Assembly: GCA_002449845.1 (NCBI GenBank)
Contig: DJXW01000029.1
Location: forward strand, 54,067 to 118,066
Direction: 5' to 3'
DNA length: 64,000 nucleotides
Origin: Prevotella sp. UBA6994
Lineage (GTDB): Bacteria > Bacteroidota > Bacteroidia > Bacteroidales > Bacteroidaceae
Part shown: piece after piece, positions 36,571 to 45,598 of the stretch
Numbering within the stretch: position 1 is the first letter of the stretch
Layout: each line of letters opens with the position of its first letter
Notes under the pieces: model-generated
What the model was told of the DNA's origin: nothing
What the model saw: the letters and a program-made list of their open reading frames with translations, nothing else
The model's database searches: none
Position numbers and translations under genes: made by a program

Positions 36571-37509
36571 TCAACGTAAAATGAATTTTCGAACGATTTC
36601 TTTCCCGTTCTTCAGTTTCAGGCGAACAATGTTCAATCCCTTCTGTGGAGCATCTAAGTATTGTCCTGCGGCATTCAAGTATTCACGACTGACAACAGCG
36701 TCATCATGGTACAAATCGTTTTCAACTTGTCTGATTCCCGTAGTCACGATATTTCCCTGACGGTCTATCAAGTTTACACTTCCCAAGGAAACATTTTGGG
36801 ATTTCTGCGACAAGAAACAAACACTATATACATGATTGAAATTAGTAGGCAGAGTCAATCGATAATTCTCATTACCAGCAGCTACATTGATGCTACGAGC
36901 CCCGGCTACATCGTCAAGAACCTGAATAATCAACGTAGAAGATAGGGGTTGCTGCATCTGAATGTCAAGAAAACGATACTGACCAAGGTCTGTTCCCTCT
37001 GCCCAATACCAACCGGCTCCGCTATAATCCTTGAAGCCCAAACCACTATACTTACCTTTCGTAACTCCACTCACGTGCAAATCGTCCCAAGCAAAGAGCG
37101 ATTCGCATTCCGTAGTATATGGCTCGTTGCCAGTCACCAACACGATGGCACTCAACGTATAGTTCACTCCCTTCACGTGAATACCTTGTTTCAACTGGCT
37201 TACCATTGCCGTAGTAACCACCATCTCATAGTTTCCACTGATGCTCATTGCCGACAGGCCGTCAAAGTTGGTCCAACTGGAACCATAAGACACTTGCAAC
37301 TGAGCACCAGATGATGCTTGAATGACAAAACGAACAACATCATCGGGTTGAACGCTGGAGAATTTTGAGCCATCTACGTTCACCACGTCTCCCCAATTGG
37401 TAAAAGTCTTCTGCCCACTCCATATCGTAGTGGTGGTTGCCTTTGCCGGAGCTGCCAGCATCAGTAATATCCAACATTTAAATAATGTCATGAATTGATA
37501 AGTCCTCAT
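36571..37509 (-). CDS. Secreted protein of unknown function with beta-sandwich and C-terminal tail
   Basis: A 312-residue protein with an N-terminal hydrophobic signal (about 5-24). It is rich in Ser/Thr/Val and aromatic residues in alternating strands (WSGQKTFTNWGDVV; GAGWYWAEGTDLGQYRFLDI), suggesting one or two carbohydrate-binding-like beta-sandwich domains. The C-terminus (REYLNAAGQYLDAPQKGLN...KFILR) resembles a Bacteroidota sorting tail. It sits 16 bases before GH26 and 38 after GH2 in one operon, so a mannan-binding role is plausible. I do not recognise a named family. Confidence 0.65.
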   Translation of the reverse strand: MRTYQFMTLFKCWILLMLAAPAKATTTTIWSGQKTFTNWGDVVNVDGSKFSSVQPDDVVRFVIQASSGAQLQVSYGSSWTNFDGLSAMSISGNYEMVVTTAMVSQLKQGIHVKGVNYTLSAIVLVTGNEPYTTECESLFAWDDLHVSGVTKGKYSGLGFKDYSGAGWYWAEGTDLGQYRFLDIQMQQPLSSTLIIQVLDDVAGARSINVAAGNENYRLTLPTNFNHVYSVCFLSQKSQNVSLGSVNLIDRQGNIVTTGIRQVENDLYHDDAVVSREYLNAAGQYLDAPQKGLNIVRLKLKNGKEIVRKFILR

Positions 37510-37547
37510 ATATGATTGTTCCTTTCATTAAGTTTAGTTTATATCGT

Positions 37548-39986
37548 TCATTCTGTCTTTATATTTAAAGATTGTGTAGCTCCCACGGTACGACAAGTAA
37601 GCACTGCCTCACCTGCCTCGTGCGTGGATTGCAACAGCACTTGAGCCAATCCGTTAAACGTGCGAACACGGAAGGTACGAGCGTTTCTGTCAATGGGTTG
37701 TTCTTGTGCTTGCCAAGCAGGGTCTCCATTACCCACGCCAAGAATACGAACAGGACCATTCACCTCTATTTCTACTTCCTCGCAAGCAGTGGGAACAAAT
37801 CTGCCACGAAGGTCTTGCAACTCTATCCGACATACACTTACGTCTTGATTGTCTGCACTTAGCACAGTTCGGTCGGCTGAAAGAACCACACGAACAGCAT
37901 CTCCTGTCGTTTCAATGCGTTTCTTCATGACCCGACGACCTTGCGCATCATAGCCACGAGCCTCAACATATCCAGGTTGATACGTTGCCTTCCAACTCAA
38001 ATGACCGTCTTTAGGCATTGCCTTACGTCCGAGTTTCTTTCCGTTAACGATAAGCTCCACTTCCGCACAATTGGAATAAGCCCACACGTCTATTTCCTCT
38101 CCCTCATGTCCATCTAAGTTCCAATGTGGAAGCAAATGCAATACGGGTTCGTCTGTCCACCATGCTTTCAGATAATAAGCCTCATCTTTCGGGAAGCCAC
38201 AATAGTCGAGGATTCCAAATTCAGACCCTGTAGCAGGGAATTTCAACGGGTTAGGTTCACCACGATAGTCAAATCCCGTCCAATAAAACAATCCACAAAG
38301 CCAAGGACGTTCATGATAGAACTGCCAACCACGCTCTATGCAATTGAGCATACTGTCTCTTCCCTCATGCGAGCGGTTCAGAGCAGCCATTCGTCCATTG
38401 TCTCTGTCATCAAAGTAAATGCCTCGCGTTCCGCAACCACTCGTTTCTTCAGAGCCTAAAGCAATGCGTTGAGGATAGTGACTACGATGTTCCTCCACGG
38501 GATTTTGCAAGATATAATTGTAACCAGCCACATCCATTGGCTCAACTATGGTTGGTCCACTGCTGGTCGCGGCACAAGCCAATCGTGTTGGGTCAAGTCG
38601 ATGACAATACTCACGCATGGCTGCACCGATACGTTTGCCATATTCTTTCCATTCTATGCCCCATTCCTCATTGCCAATGCTCCAAAGAATGATGCAAGGA
38701 TGGTTGCGGTCGCGACGAATCATTTCAGATAGTTGGTGTCGCTGGTAATCATTGACACCCGTAAGACGGTTTTCTTCCAGCACCAAAATGCCCAATCGGT
38801 CGCAAGCATCAAGCATTTCGGGAGTCATGGGGTTATGGCTGGCACGATAAGCATTACACCCGAAGGATTTCAGTTGGCGCAATGACCATTCTTGCATAGC
38901 ATCCGGAATGGCTGCTCCCACTCCAGCGTGGTCTTGGTGCATGTTTACGCCCTTTAGTTTCACTGACTTACCGTTGAGGAAGAAGCCTTGGTCTGCGTCG
39001 AATCGTAAATGACGAATGCCCGTATGGGTAATATATGTATCAACGACCTTACCCTCACGATTGATAACCTCCGTGTTTAGCTGATATAAATATGGTCTTT
39101 CGATGCTCCAAAGATGAGGTTTATCGACCGTCAACATGGTCTTTGTCGTACACTCATCTTTCCCTTGAATATCTTGTACTTGTTCGGAAACCGAACCAAC
39201 GGTATTGCCTTGCTCGTCTAACAGGGTATGACGGAGTGAATAACGTTGCCGTTCGGAAGCATCGTTCACCACGGTTGTTTCTACCGTCAACTGAGCCTTA
39301 TCAAAAGGAGCTTGCAGGTCAGCATGTACAAACGTACCGAATGTCTTCACATAAACGGGAGCCGTGCGGTTGAGCCACACATGTCTGTAAATACCAGCTC
39401 CCTCATAAAACCATCCTTCCTCTAAGGATGCGTCAACACGAACACATACGAGATTGGAATCACCATAGTTTAAGTATTCGGTAATATCGTAAGTCTGCGA
39501 GATATAACCACTCTGTTCGCCTCCTACATAGAAACCATTTACCCATATTCGAGCATCGCGGAAAATACCATCAAACTGCAATTCAAAGTGTTGGCCTTCA
39601 TCTTCCTTGTCAATGGTGAATATTTTCCGATACCATCCTACAGATGTTTCGGGGTACTTCCATCCCACTGTCTTATAACCGTGGCTATGACTGGCTTCTT
39701 TGGCAAAGGGCAATCCCACCACCCAATCGTGTGGTAAGTCGATTGATTTCCAACTTGTAGCATCAAACTTCATGCTGTACGGTCCAGCATTGTGTATGCT
39801 ATTGGCTTTGGTAAGATAGTTGAAATACTCCGTTCCACATCCAAAGTCTTTGCTTGGATCTGACGCATGGCCAAATGCAAACTGCCAATTATCATCCATC
39901 AGCAAATGCTGACGGCTATGCACTTCGTCTGCCCACGAAGATAAGGCAACCAGCCATGCACACAAAATGGTCATTAACTGTTTCAT
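37548..39986 (-). CDS. Secreted GH2 beta-glycosidase (beta-galactosidase type)
   Basis: An 812-residue GH2 with a signal peptide (about 1-19). The sugar-binding N-domain has LPHDWVVG; the jelly-roll continues DGIFRDARIWVNG; the TIM barrel has acid/base E440 in ILWSIGNEEWG and nucleophile E513 in ALGSEETSG. RASHNPMTPEMLDACD is the classic GH2 segment. A C-terminal DUF4982-like plus Ig-like domain follows. Beta-galactosidase or beta-mannosidase activity are both possible; the LPHDW and SHNP motifs favour galactosidase. First gene of the operon with the unknown secreted protein and GH26. Confidence 0.87.
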   Translation of the reverse strand: MKQLMTILCAWLVALSSWADEVHSRQHLLMDDNWQFAFGHASDPSKDFGCGTEYFNYLTKANSIHNAGPYSMKFDATSWKSIDLPHDWVVGLPFAKEASHSHGYKTVGWKYPETSVGWYRKIFTIDKEDEGQHFELQFDGIFRDARIWVNGFYVGGEQSGYISQTYDITEYLNYGDSNLVCVRVDASLEEGWFYEGAGIYRHVWLNRTAPVYVKTFGTFVHADLQAPFDKAQLTVETTVVNDASERQRYSLRHTLLDEQGNTVGSVSEQVQDIQGKDECTTKTMLTVDKPHLWSIERPYLYQLNTEVINREGKVVDTYITHTGIRHLRFDADQGFFLNGKSVKLKGVNMHQDHAGVGAAIPDAMQEWSLRQLKSFGCNAYRASHNPMTPEMLDACDRLGILVLEENRLTGVNDYQRHQLSEMIRRDRNHPCIILWSIGNEEWGIEWKEYGKRIGAAMREYCHRLDPTRLACAATSSGPTIVEPMDVAGYNYILQNPVEEHRSHYPQRIALGSEETSGCGTRGIYFDDRDNGRMAALNRSHEGRDSMLNCIERGWQFYHERPWLCGLFYWTGFDYRGEPNPLKFPATGSEFGILDYCGFPKDEAYYLKAWWTDEPVLHLLPHWNLDGHEGEEIDVWAYSNCAEVELIVNGKKLGRKAMPKDGHLSWKATYQPGYVEARGYDAQGRRVMKKRIETTGDAVRVVLSADRTVLSADNQDVSVCRIELQDLRGRFVPTACEEVEIEVNGPVRILGVGNGDPAWQAQEQPIDRNARTFRVRTFNGLAQVLLQSTHEAGEAVLTCRTVGATQSLNIKTE

Positions 39987-40091
39987 GTCATTCTACGATT
40001 AGTTAATAATTTAGGATAGGTATGATTATCTGATACAAACAGCAGAAGCGATGCTCGCTACACGAATACGCAAAACTGCCACTTTCGACTG

Positions 40092-40099
40092 CAAAAATA
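40092..40099 (-). promoter_or_regulatory. Probable -7 box for the GH2-GH26 operon
   Basis: The minus strand reads TATTTTTG, matching TAnnTTTG, about 105 bases before the GH2 start. No convincing -33 element at the standard distance. It lies back-to-back with the GH35 promoter box. Confidence 0.45.
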
Positions 40100-40143
40100 C
40101 AAAAATATTTCTATCAATCATTTTTTGTTATCATTATTTTTTC

Positions 40144-40151
40144 TATCTTTG
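40144..40151 (+). promoter_or_regulatory. Probable -7 box for the GH35 gene
   Basis: TATCTTTG (TAnnTTTG) 49 bases before the ATG. A TTTG at 40124-40127 is only 16 bases upstream, short of the usual 19-21. The 214-base gap 39987-40200 thus holds two divergent promoters, so GH35 and the GH2 operon may be co-regulated. Confidence 0.5.
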
Positions 40152-40200
40152 CCACATCATTCACTTTTTCATCTAACTAACCGTACAAACCTGTCATTTT

Positions 40201-41865
40201 ATGAAAAGAGTATTGTGCATTATTATATCCTTGATATTTGCCATTGCCATTTCTGCCAAAATCAACCTTCGATATGTTGGTCAGCGAGCTTATTTGGAAA
40301 TAGACAACAAGCCCATGCTCATCCTTGGAGCAGAACTGAGCAATTCGGCAGCTACATCAGAGGCAGACATCAATGAGGTGTTGCCTCGTATGAAAGCCCT
40401 TAATGTTAACACCGTACTCATCCCTGCTCAGTGGGACTTGATAGAACCTGAAGAGGGAAAATATGACTTTACTCTCATCGATACAGCCATCAAGAAAGCT
40501 CGTGAATGCGACTTGCACTTGATATTCTTGTGGTTTGGGGCTTGGAAAAACTCTATGTCGTGCTATGCGCCAATATGGTTTAAAGAAGACGTGAAGCGTT
40601 TTCCACGAGCCGTTACCCAACAAGGGAAGCCTTTGGAAATAGCCTCTGCCTTTTCTGAAAATGTTTTTCAGGCTGACAATCGGGTGTTTTCGGCATTGAT
40701 GCAACATATCAGAGACGTGGACGAAATGCACCAAACGGTCATCATGATGCAGGTGGAAAATGAAATCGGAATGCTGGAAGATGCTCGTGACCATTCTCCA
40801 AAAGCAGAGAAAGCCTATTCATTACCTATTCCAAAAGACGTATGCAAAGTGTTAAAAATGGGTCATGGTTCTACATGGAAAGATGCTTTTGGTAAGGACG
40901 TTTATGGTGAAGAGCAATTCATGGCTTATCATTATGCCCGATATGTGGGACGATTGGCTCAATCAGCTCATAAGATTTACAACATTCCTCTATATGTCAA
41001 TGCTGCCATGAACAGTCGTGGACGGAAACCAGGCGAATATCCATCGGCTGGACCATTGGCTCACTTGGCTGACATCTGGAAACTGACTGCACCAAGTATT
41101 GACTTACTGGCTCCAGACATCTACGACACGGGATTTAAGGGATGGGCAAAACAATACGACATGGGAAAGAAGAATCCACTATTCATACCAGAATCTCGTT
41201 GTTGCGACAACAGTGGCGTAAGGGCTCTCTATGTTTTCGGTGAACATGAAGGCGTGGGATTCAGTCCGTTTGCCGTGGATCAATGTGCCGAATCAGAAGG
41301 ATTGGAAATTTCTCGCAGTTATGCGTTGCTTCAAGAACTGCAACCTCTATTGCTGAAATATCGTGGAAAAAATGCCATTCGAGGTGTTTTATTGAACCAA
41401 GAAGATAAGGAAACATTGATAGAAGATGGAGATATGACTTTTACCTGCCGTCATTATTTCACCTTGCCGTGGGACAGCAGAGCCACCAATGGCTCAACAT
41501 GGCGCGAAGGAGGAGCAATTATCATTCGTTTGGCAAAGAATGATTACCTGATAGCTGGCAGTGGCGTAGTGGTGGTGTTCCAAAAGACTACCGAAAAGGC
41601 ACAGGAAACAGTTAAGACACTTGGTGAAGATGGTTTTGCGAGCAGTGGGAATAAGCAAAAAGGCATTGACAACAACCTACAACCATTCAAGGGTAAACGC
41701 ATGGGAATAGGAACGGTGGATGAGGTAAACATCCAAGAAGATGGAATGATTAAATATATCCGACGGGAGAACGGAGACCAAGACCATCAGGGAAGGCACG
41801 TTAGAATTTCTATCGACGATTACAAGATACTCCATGTACGACTATACGAATACGGGAACGATTAG
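40201..41865 (+). CDS. Secreted GH35 beta-galactosidase-like enzyme (DUF5597 C-domain)
   Basis: A 554-residue enzyme with a short signal peptide (about 1-19). The N-terminal barrel is GH35: LNVNTVLIPAQWDLIEPEEG, acid/base E188 in MMQVENEIG and nucleophile E331 in LFIPESRCC. The C-terminal part (about 395-554) matches the DUF5597 beta domain of GanA-like enzymes. Known relatives remove terminal beta-galactose from plant oligosaccharides such as xyloglucan. Divergent from the GH2/GH26 operon, so it probably belongs to the same glycan-use system. Confidence 0.85.
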   Translation: MKRVLCIIISLIFAIAISAKINLRYVGQRAYLEIDNKPMLILGAELSNSAATSEADINEVLPRMKALNVNTVLIPAQWDLIEPEEGKYDFTLIDTAIKKARECDLHLIFLWFGAWKNSMSCYAPIWFKEDVKRFPRAVTQQGKPLEIASAFSENVFQADNRVFSALMQHIRDVDEMHQTVIMMQVENEIGMLEDARDHSPKAEKAYSLPIPKDVCKVLKMGHGSTWKDAFGKDVYGEEQFMAYHYARYVGRLAQSAHKIYNIPLYVNAAMNSRGRKPGEYPSAGPLAHLADIWKLTAPSIDLLAPDIYDTGFKGWAKQYDMGKKNPLFIPESRCCDNSGVRALYVFGEHEGVGFSPFAVDQCAESEGLEISRSYALLQELQPLLLKYRGKNAIRGVLLNQEDKETLIEDGDMTFTCRHYFTLPWDSRATNGSTWREGGAIIIRLAKNDYLIAGSGVVVVFQKTTEKAQETVKTLGEDGFASSGNKQKGIDNNLQPFKGKRMGIGTVDEVNIQEDGMIKYIRRENGDQDHQGRHVRISIDDYKILHVRLYEYGND

Positions 41866-41958
41866 AAATCATCCTCGACTTGACCTGTATCCTCATCATG
41901 ATAAACTTGATGGAATATAATTTTGAACCTCCATACTTCATAGGTCAAGCGATTTTTC

Positions 41959-42491
41959 ATAGGGGAAGAAGATTGAAATTTATAATTCACAATTCATAAT
42001 TCATAATGGATAATTGAAAAATGAAAGATTGTGTTTGTAGTCGATGTCGAGTAATAATAATGCAGTACGGAAAGATGCCGATAGGCATCAGATGTTAGTA
42101 GCCAGCCATACAGCCGTGCCCATAGGTACGGCGAACCAACGGTCACTGTTCGCGATAGCGAGGGAAAGTAAATGGCTGGGATGGGGGATGCAGCAAACGG
42201 AATGCCCTGCCTTTAGGTAGGGGACATGAAAAGCCATATCGCCTACCTAAAGGCAGGCTTTCTCCACCTCAATTCTTTCTTTCCAGCCATTTCGAATCAC
42301 CTAACGGCGATTCTGCATGGCTGGCTACTAACATCAAATGCCTAGCGGCATTTCCCTCTATCGTGACATTTCTATCGAGACAAATCTTCAATGAAGACCA
42401 TGAGCCTTTCATCATTGGCCATTCATCTGATTCATCAGTCAATCTTCACTTGTAAATTATGAATTGTGAATTAACCATCTTCTTCCCCTAT
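41959..42491. repeat. ~530-bp foldback element with nested inverted repeats and REP-like hairpins
   Basis: Mirror-image arms are seen directly. The outer 15-bp pair is ATAGGGGAAGAAGAT (41959-41973 / 42477-42491). Next is a 19-bp pair TAATTCACAATTCATAATT (41983-42001 / 42455-42473), then another 19-bp pair (42091-42109 / 42317-42335), and an inner 16-bp pair (42206-42221 / 42242-42257). Small hairpins with 4-base loops lie inside: 42074-42089, 42114-42131, 42150-42161, 42206-42221 on the left and 42241-42258, 42297-42310, 42336-42353 on the right. Left ones share CC-nnTA-GG and right ones its complement. No open frame of note. Confidence 0.85.
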
Positions 42492-42525
42492 TGTTTTTCG
42501 TCTGAGCCTACTTCATGGCAAAAAA

Positions 42526-42556
42526 CAAAACGTCCCCTCGCAAAATTCGAGAGGAC
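42526..42556 (-). terminator. Terminator of tmRNA gene
   Basis: On the minus strand, 10 bases beyond the tmRNA 3' end: GTCCTCTCG stem, AATTTTG loop, CGAGGGGAC (one G:T wobble), followed by GTTTTGTTTTTTG. Confidence 0.8.
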
Positions 42557-42565
42557 ATTTTATTT

Positions 42566-42963
42566 TGGTGGAGCTGGCGGGAATCGAACCCGCGTCCGCA
42601 CAAGGAAACCATACGCTTTCTACATGCTTATTCCAGACTTCGATTTTCGAGCAGCAGCAAGACCTGGACAACCAACTACTGCCTTATCCTCTAAATTTCA
42701 CCAGACAGCCGAGGCTCTGCCTGACTATTTCCGATTTACCTGCACCGCTGAACCCTTAGATTCGGAACAACATCCTTGGAGCGATGTCTCGTTCTCCTAC
42801 CTTGTAAGAGAATAAAGCCAGTAATCTACTGTACTTCGATTAGGCAGCGAGAGCGTAGTTTCTTTCGCCAATTAATTCTTGTTCACTCAGATTTAGGAGG
42901 TAGCAAACGAGCCTCCGCATGCTTACATACCATCTCATCTTGCCGTCAAATCCAGTCAACCCC
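42566..42963 (-). ncRNA. ssrA: Transfer-messenger RNA (tmRNA)
   Basis: About 398 nt. The 5' end on the minus strand is GGGGTTGACTGGATTTGACG and the 3' end pairs with it as a tRNA-Ala-like half ending ...GGGTTCGATTCCCGCC... CTCCACCA. The resume reading frame at 42869-42840 (minus) is GGC GAA AGA AAC TAC GCT CTC GCT GCC TAA, giving the tag GERNYALAA, the Bacteroidota type ending in ALAA. It rescues stalled ribosomes. CCA is encoded. Protein-like open frames across this stretch are spurious. Confidence 0.96.
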
Positions 42964-43158
42964 AATGGTTTCCTTCTATTTGATCATCAATGATTTGGAA
43001 ACATTTACAAAAAGTCGTGTGCAAAAAACGTGCAATTATGTACATTCATTATGCCAACATGACATTTTTTCAGTTGCAAAGTTATGAATTAATTTCTTAA
43101 TATGCAAATAAATATAGATAAATAGTTGTTATATAAAATACAAATTAATCATAAAAAG

Positions 43159-43242
43159 TTTAATCTATGGCTTGGTTTTATAAAACTACGTCACAGATTA
43201 ATAAAACTACGTCGCAGTTTTATTAATCTGCGACATGGATTT
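43159..43242. repeat. 21-bp tandem array, second sequence type
   Basis: ATAAAACTACGTC occurs at 43180 and again exactly 21 bases later at 43201. Degenerate copies follow at 43222 (ATTAATCTGCGAC) and precede at 43159 (TTTAATCTATGGC). The array also forms a 19-bp inverted repeat with one mismatch (43190-43208 / 43216-43234). It lies in the AT-rich gap 42964-43422 between ssrA and the antiporter gene. The rest of that gap holds only AT-rich sequence and the antiporter promoter. The sequence differs from the units at 30.9 and 56.0 kb but the period is the same. Confidence 0.7.
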
Positions 43243-43362
43243 AAGAAAATGGGTGATGATATAATAAAAAATAAAAGTCAAAAAACAAGTTTTTCTTTTC
43301 TGATTTATTCGTTTTTCAATCACTTTCCTCTCAAGAATGGTGATTTTCTTGATAAGATAGAC

Positions 43363-43391
43363 TTGTTTTTCAACTATTTTATCTAAATTTG
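43363..43391 (+). promoter_or_regulatory. Promoter of the antiporter gene
   Basis: -7 box TAAATTTG (43384-43391) and TTG at 43363-43365, spacer 18. The predicted start is near 43395, leader about 28 bases to the ATG at 43423. Confidence 0.65.
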
Positions 43392-43422
43392 TACACAAAA
43401 AGAAAAGCAGACCTCTTTACCT

Positions 43423-45549
43423 ATGATAGACATTGCTCATTATTTCCCCATTACCGACCCCACGTTGATATTCTTGGTGGTGTTACTGGTGATTCTCGCC
43501 GCCCCCATCGTCATGGGAAAATTGCGCATTCCGCACATCATCGGAATGGTGTTGGCTGGTGTGACGTTGGGTAAATATGGCTTCGACATTCTGGAAAGAG
43601 ACAAGTCTTTTGAGATTCTCGGCAAGGTAGGACTCTACTACATCATGTTTCTCGCCTCATTGGAAATGGACATGGAAGGCTTGAAAAAGAACATGAAGAG
43701 AATTGGTATCTTCGGCTTTCTCACGTTTATCATCCCCTTTACCATGATGTACTTGGTGGGCATCAGTATCTTGCACTATACCCCAGCCACCTCATTGCTG
43801 TTGAGTTGCATCATGGCTTCCAACACCTTGATAGCCTATCCTATCGTAGTACGTTACGGTTTGCAACGAAAACCCAGCGTTACGTTGAGCGTAGGCGGAT
43901 CGATGCTCTCGCTCTTGCTCTCGTTGGTGGTGTTGGCTGCTCTTGAGGCTGCCCATAACAATACTGCCAGCACATGGTTTTGGTTATTGTTCATAGCGAA
44001 GTTCATCCTCTATTGTGCAATCGTCATCATGATTATCCCACGTCTGTCCCGATGGTTCTTGCGCCGTTACTCAGATGCTGTGATGCAATACATCTTCGTG
44101 ATGTCGATGATGTTTATGAGTGCTGCATTGAGCGAGGCGGTAGGAATAGACGGAATCTTTGGTGCATTCATGGCAGGATTGATACTCAACAGATACATTC
44201 CCCACGTTTCGGCATTGATGAACCGCATTGAGTTTATCGGAAACGCCTTGTTTATCCCCTATTTCCTGATAGGTGTGGGAATGCTCATCAACGTGCGATT
44301 GCTCTTTGACGGCGGTTACATCATTTGGATAGTGCTTTGCTTCGTGTTTTTCGGAACGTTTGGCAAGGCTGTTGCCGCTTATATCGCTTGTATCGGCTTC
44401 AGGTTGCCGTTGTCTTCAGGACACATGACTTTCGGATTGACGTGCGCTCATGCGGCGGGAGCCATTGCCATGGTAATGGTAGGAATGGAAACAGAGATTG
44501 CACCTGGCGTTTCCATGGTCAATGATGACATTCTCAATGGTGTGGTGATGATGATTTTGTTTACTTGCATCATCTCCACCATCGTGACAGAACGTTCTGC
44601 CCAGCGTATCGTGGTGAGAGACAAAGACATTCTGCCAGACAATGGTGGAAGAAACGATGATGAGAAGATATTGATACCCGTGAAATATCCCGAATATGCC
44701 AATAATCTCATCAACCTTGCCATACTGATGCGCAACACCCGACTTAACCGTGGACTTGTAGGTCTGAACGTGGTATATGACGACCAGCACATGCGCATTA
44801 ACCAAGAAAAAGGACAACGGTTGCTGGAAAGCGTGACGCAATATGCAGCTGGCTCTGACGTGAGAATGCAAACTCAAGTAAGAATTGCCGCCAATATTGC
44901 CAATGGTATCAAACACGCCTTCAAGGAGTTTAGGGCATCTGAAATCATCATCGGAATGCACACGCACAAGGAGGTATCTCCTAAGTTTTGGGGAGAGTTT
45001 CACCAAAGTCTTTTCAATGGATTAAGCCGACAAATCATCATGGCTCGCATCATGCAACCGCTGAATACGATAAGGAAGATACAGGTATGCGTGCCTTCGA
45101 GGGCGCAATTTGAAGCTGGATTCTACCGATGGTTAGAAAGGCTTTCTCGATTGGCAGAGAATTTGGAGTGCAGGATTGATTTTCATGGAAGGAAAGACAC
45201 ATTGGAACTCATCAGCGAGTTTGCACATAACCGACACCCAAATATGCGTGCGGAATATATTATCATGGAACATTGGAACGAATTGCCACAATTGGCAAGA
45301 ACCATTTCCGCAGACCACATGTTTGTGGTGGTAACCGCCAGACAAGGAACTATCTCATACAAGAACGCAATGGAAAGACTGCCTGACGAACTGACTCGCT
45401 ACTTTAGCGGAACAAGCATGATGATAGTATTCCCAGACCAATATGGCGACGCAATGGACAAGATGACATTTGCCCAACCTCAACATACGGAGGAAGAGAG
45501 TGCATACGAAACCATTCGTGAATGGATGAGAAGAAGAATGAAAATATAA
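43423..45549 (+). CDS. Kef/CPA2-type monovalent cation:proton antiporter
   Basis: A 708-residue inner-membrane protein. The first about 400 residues contain 12-13 membrane segments of the Na+/H+ exchanger fold (VMGKLRIPHIIGMVLAGVTLG; EAVGIDGIFGAFMAGLILNR with the transport Asp). The C-terminal cytosolic half (about 415-700) has universal-stress-protein-like alpha/beta regulatory domains instead of the TrkA-N domain of KefB/KefC. It exchanges K+ or Na+ for protons for pH and ion balance. Single gene with its own promoter; 49 bases precede LolD. Ion specificity not decidable. Confidence 0.87.
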   Translation: MIDIAHYFPITDPTLIFLVVLLVILAAPIVMGKLRIPHIIGMVLAGVTLGKYGFDILERDKSFEILGKVGLYYIMFLASLEMDMEGLKKNMKRIGIFGFLTFIIPFTMMYLVGISILHYTPATSLLLSCIMASNTLIAYPIVVRYGLQRKPSVTLSVGGSMLSLLLSLVVLAALEAAHNNTASTWFWLLFIAKFILYCAIVIMIIPRLSRWFLRRYSDAVMQYIFVMSMMFMSAALSEAVGIDGIFGAFMAGLILNRYIPHVSALMNRIEFIGNALFIPYFLIGVGMLINVRLLFDGGYIIWIVLCFVFFGTFGKAVAAYIACIGFRLPLSSGHMTFGLTCAHAAGAIAMVMVGMETEIAPGVSMVNDDILNGVVMMILFTCIISTIVTERSAQRIVVRDKDILPDNGGRNDDEKILIPVKYPEYANNLINLAILMRNTRLNRGLVGLNVVYDDQHMRINQEKGQRLLESVTQYAAGSDVRMQTQVRIAANIANGIKHAFKEFRASEIIIGMHTHKEVSPKFWGEFHQSLFNGLSRQIIMARIMQPLNTIRKIQVCVPSRAQFEAGFYRWLERLSRLAENLECRIDFHGRKDTLELISEFAHNRHPNMRAEYIIMEHWNELPQLARTISADHMFVVVTARQGTISYKNAMERLPDELTRYFSGTSMMIVFPDQYGDAMDKMTFAQPQHTEEESAYETIREWMRRRMKI

Positions 45550-45598
45550 TGAATGGGAACTTGACTAATATGTAACGCGACCATCTAACAATAATAAA

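Noticed and set aside
40201..41865. GH42 assignment for the GH35-like enzyme
   Set aside because: The VENEIG acid/base context, PESR nucleophile and DUF5597-like C-domain fit GH35 better.
42459..42815. Open frames of 60-120 codons across 42.5-43.0 kb
   Set aside because: They run through the tmRNA gene and its terminator; sequence constraint comes from the RNA.
43126..43386. 86-codon plus-strand frame before the antiporter gene
   Set aside because: It consists of the 21-bp array plus AT-rich sequence, ends inside the antiporter promoter, and has no recognisable family; reported as a repeat instead.
44416..45006. 196-codon minus-strand frame inside the antiporter gene
   Set aside because: Antisense shadow with His/Cys-rich random composition.
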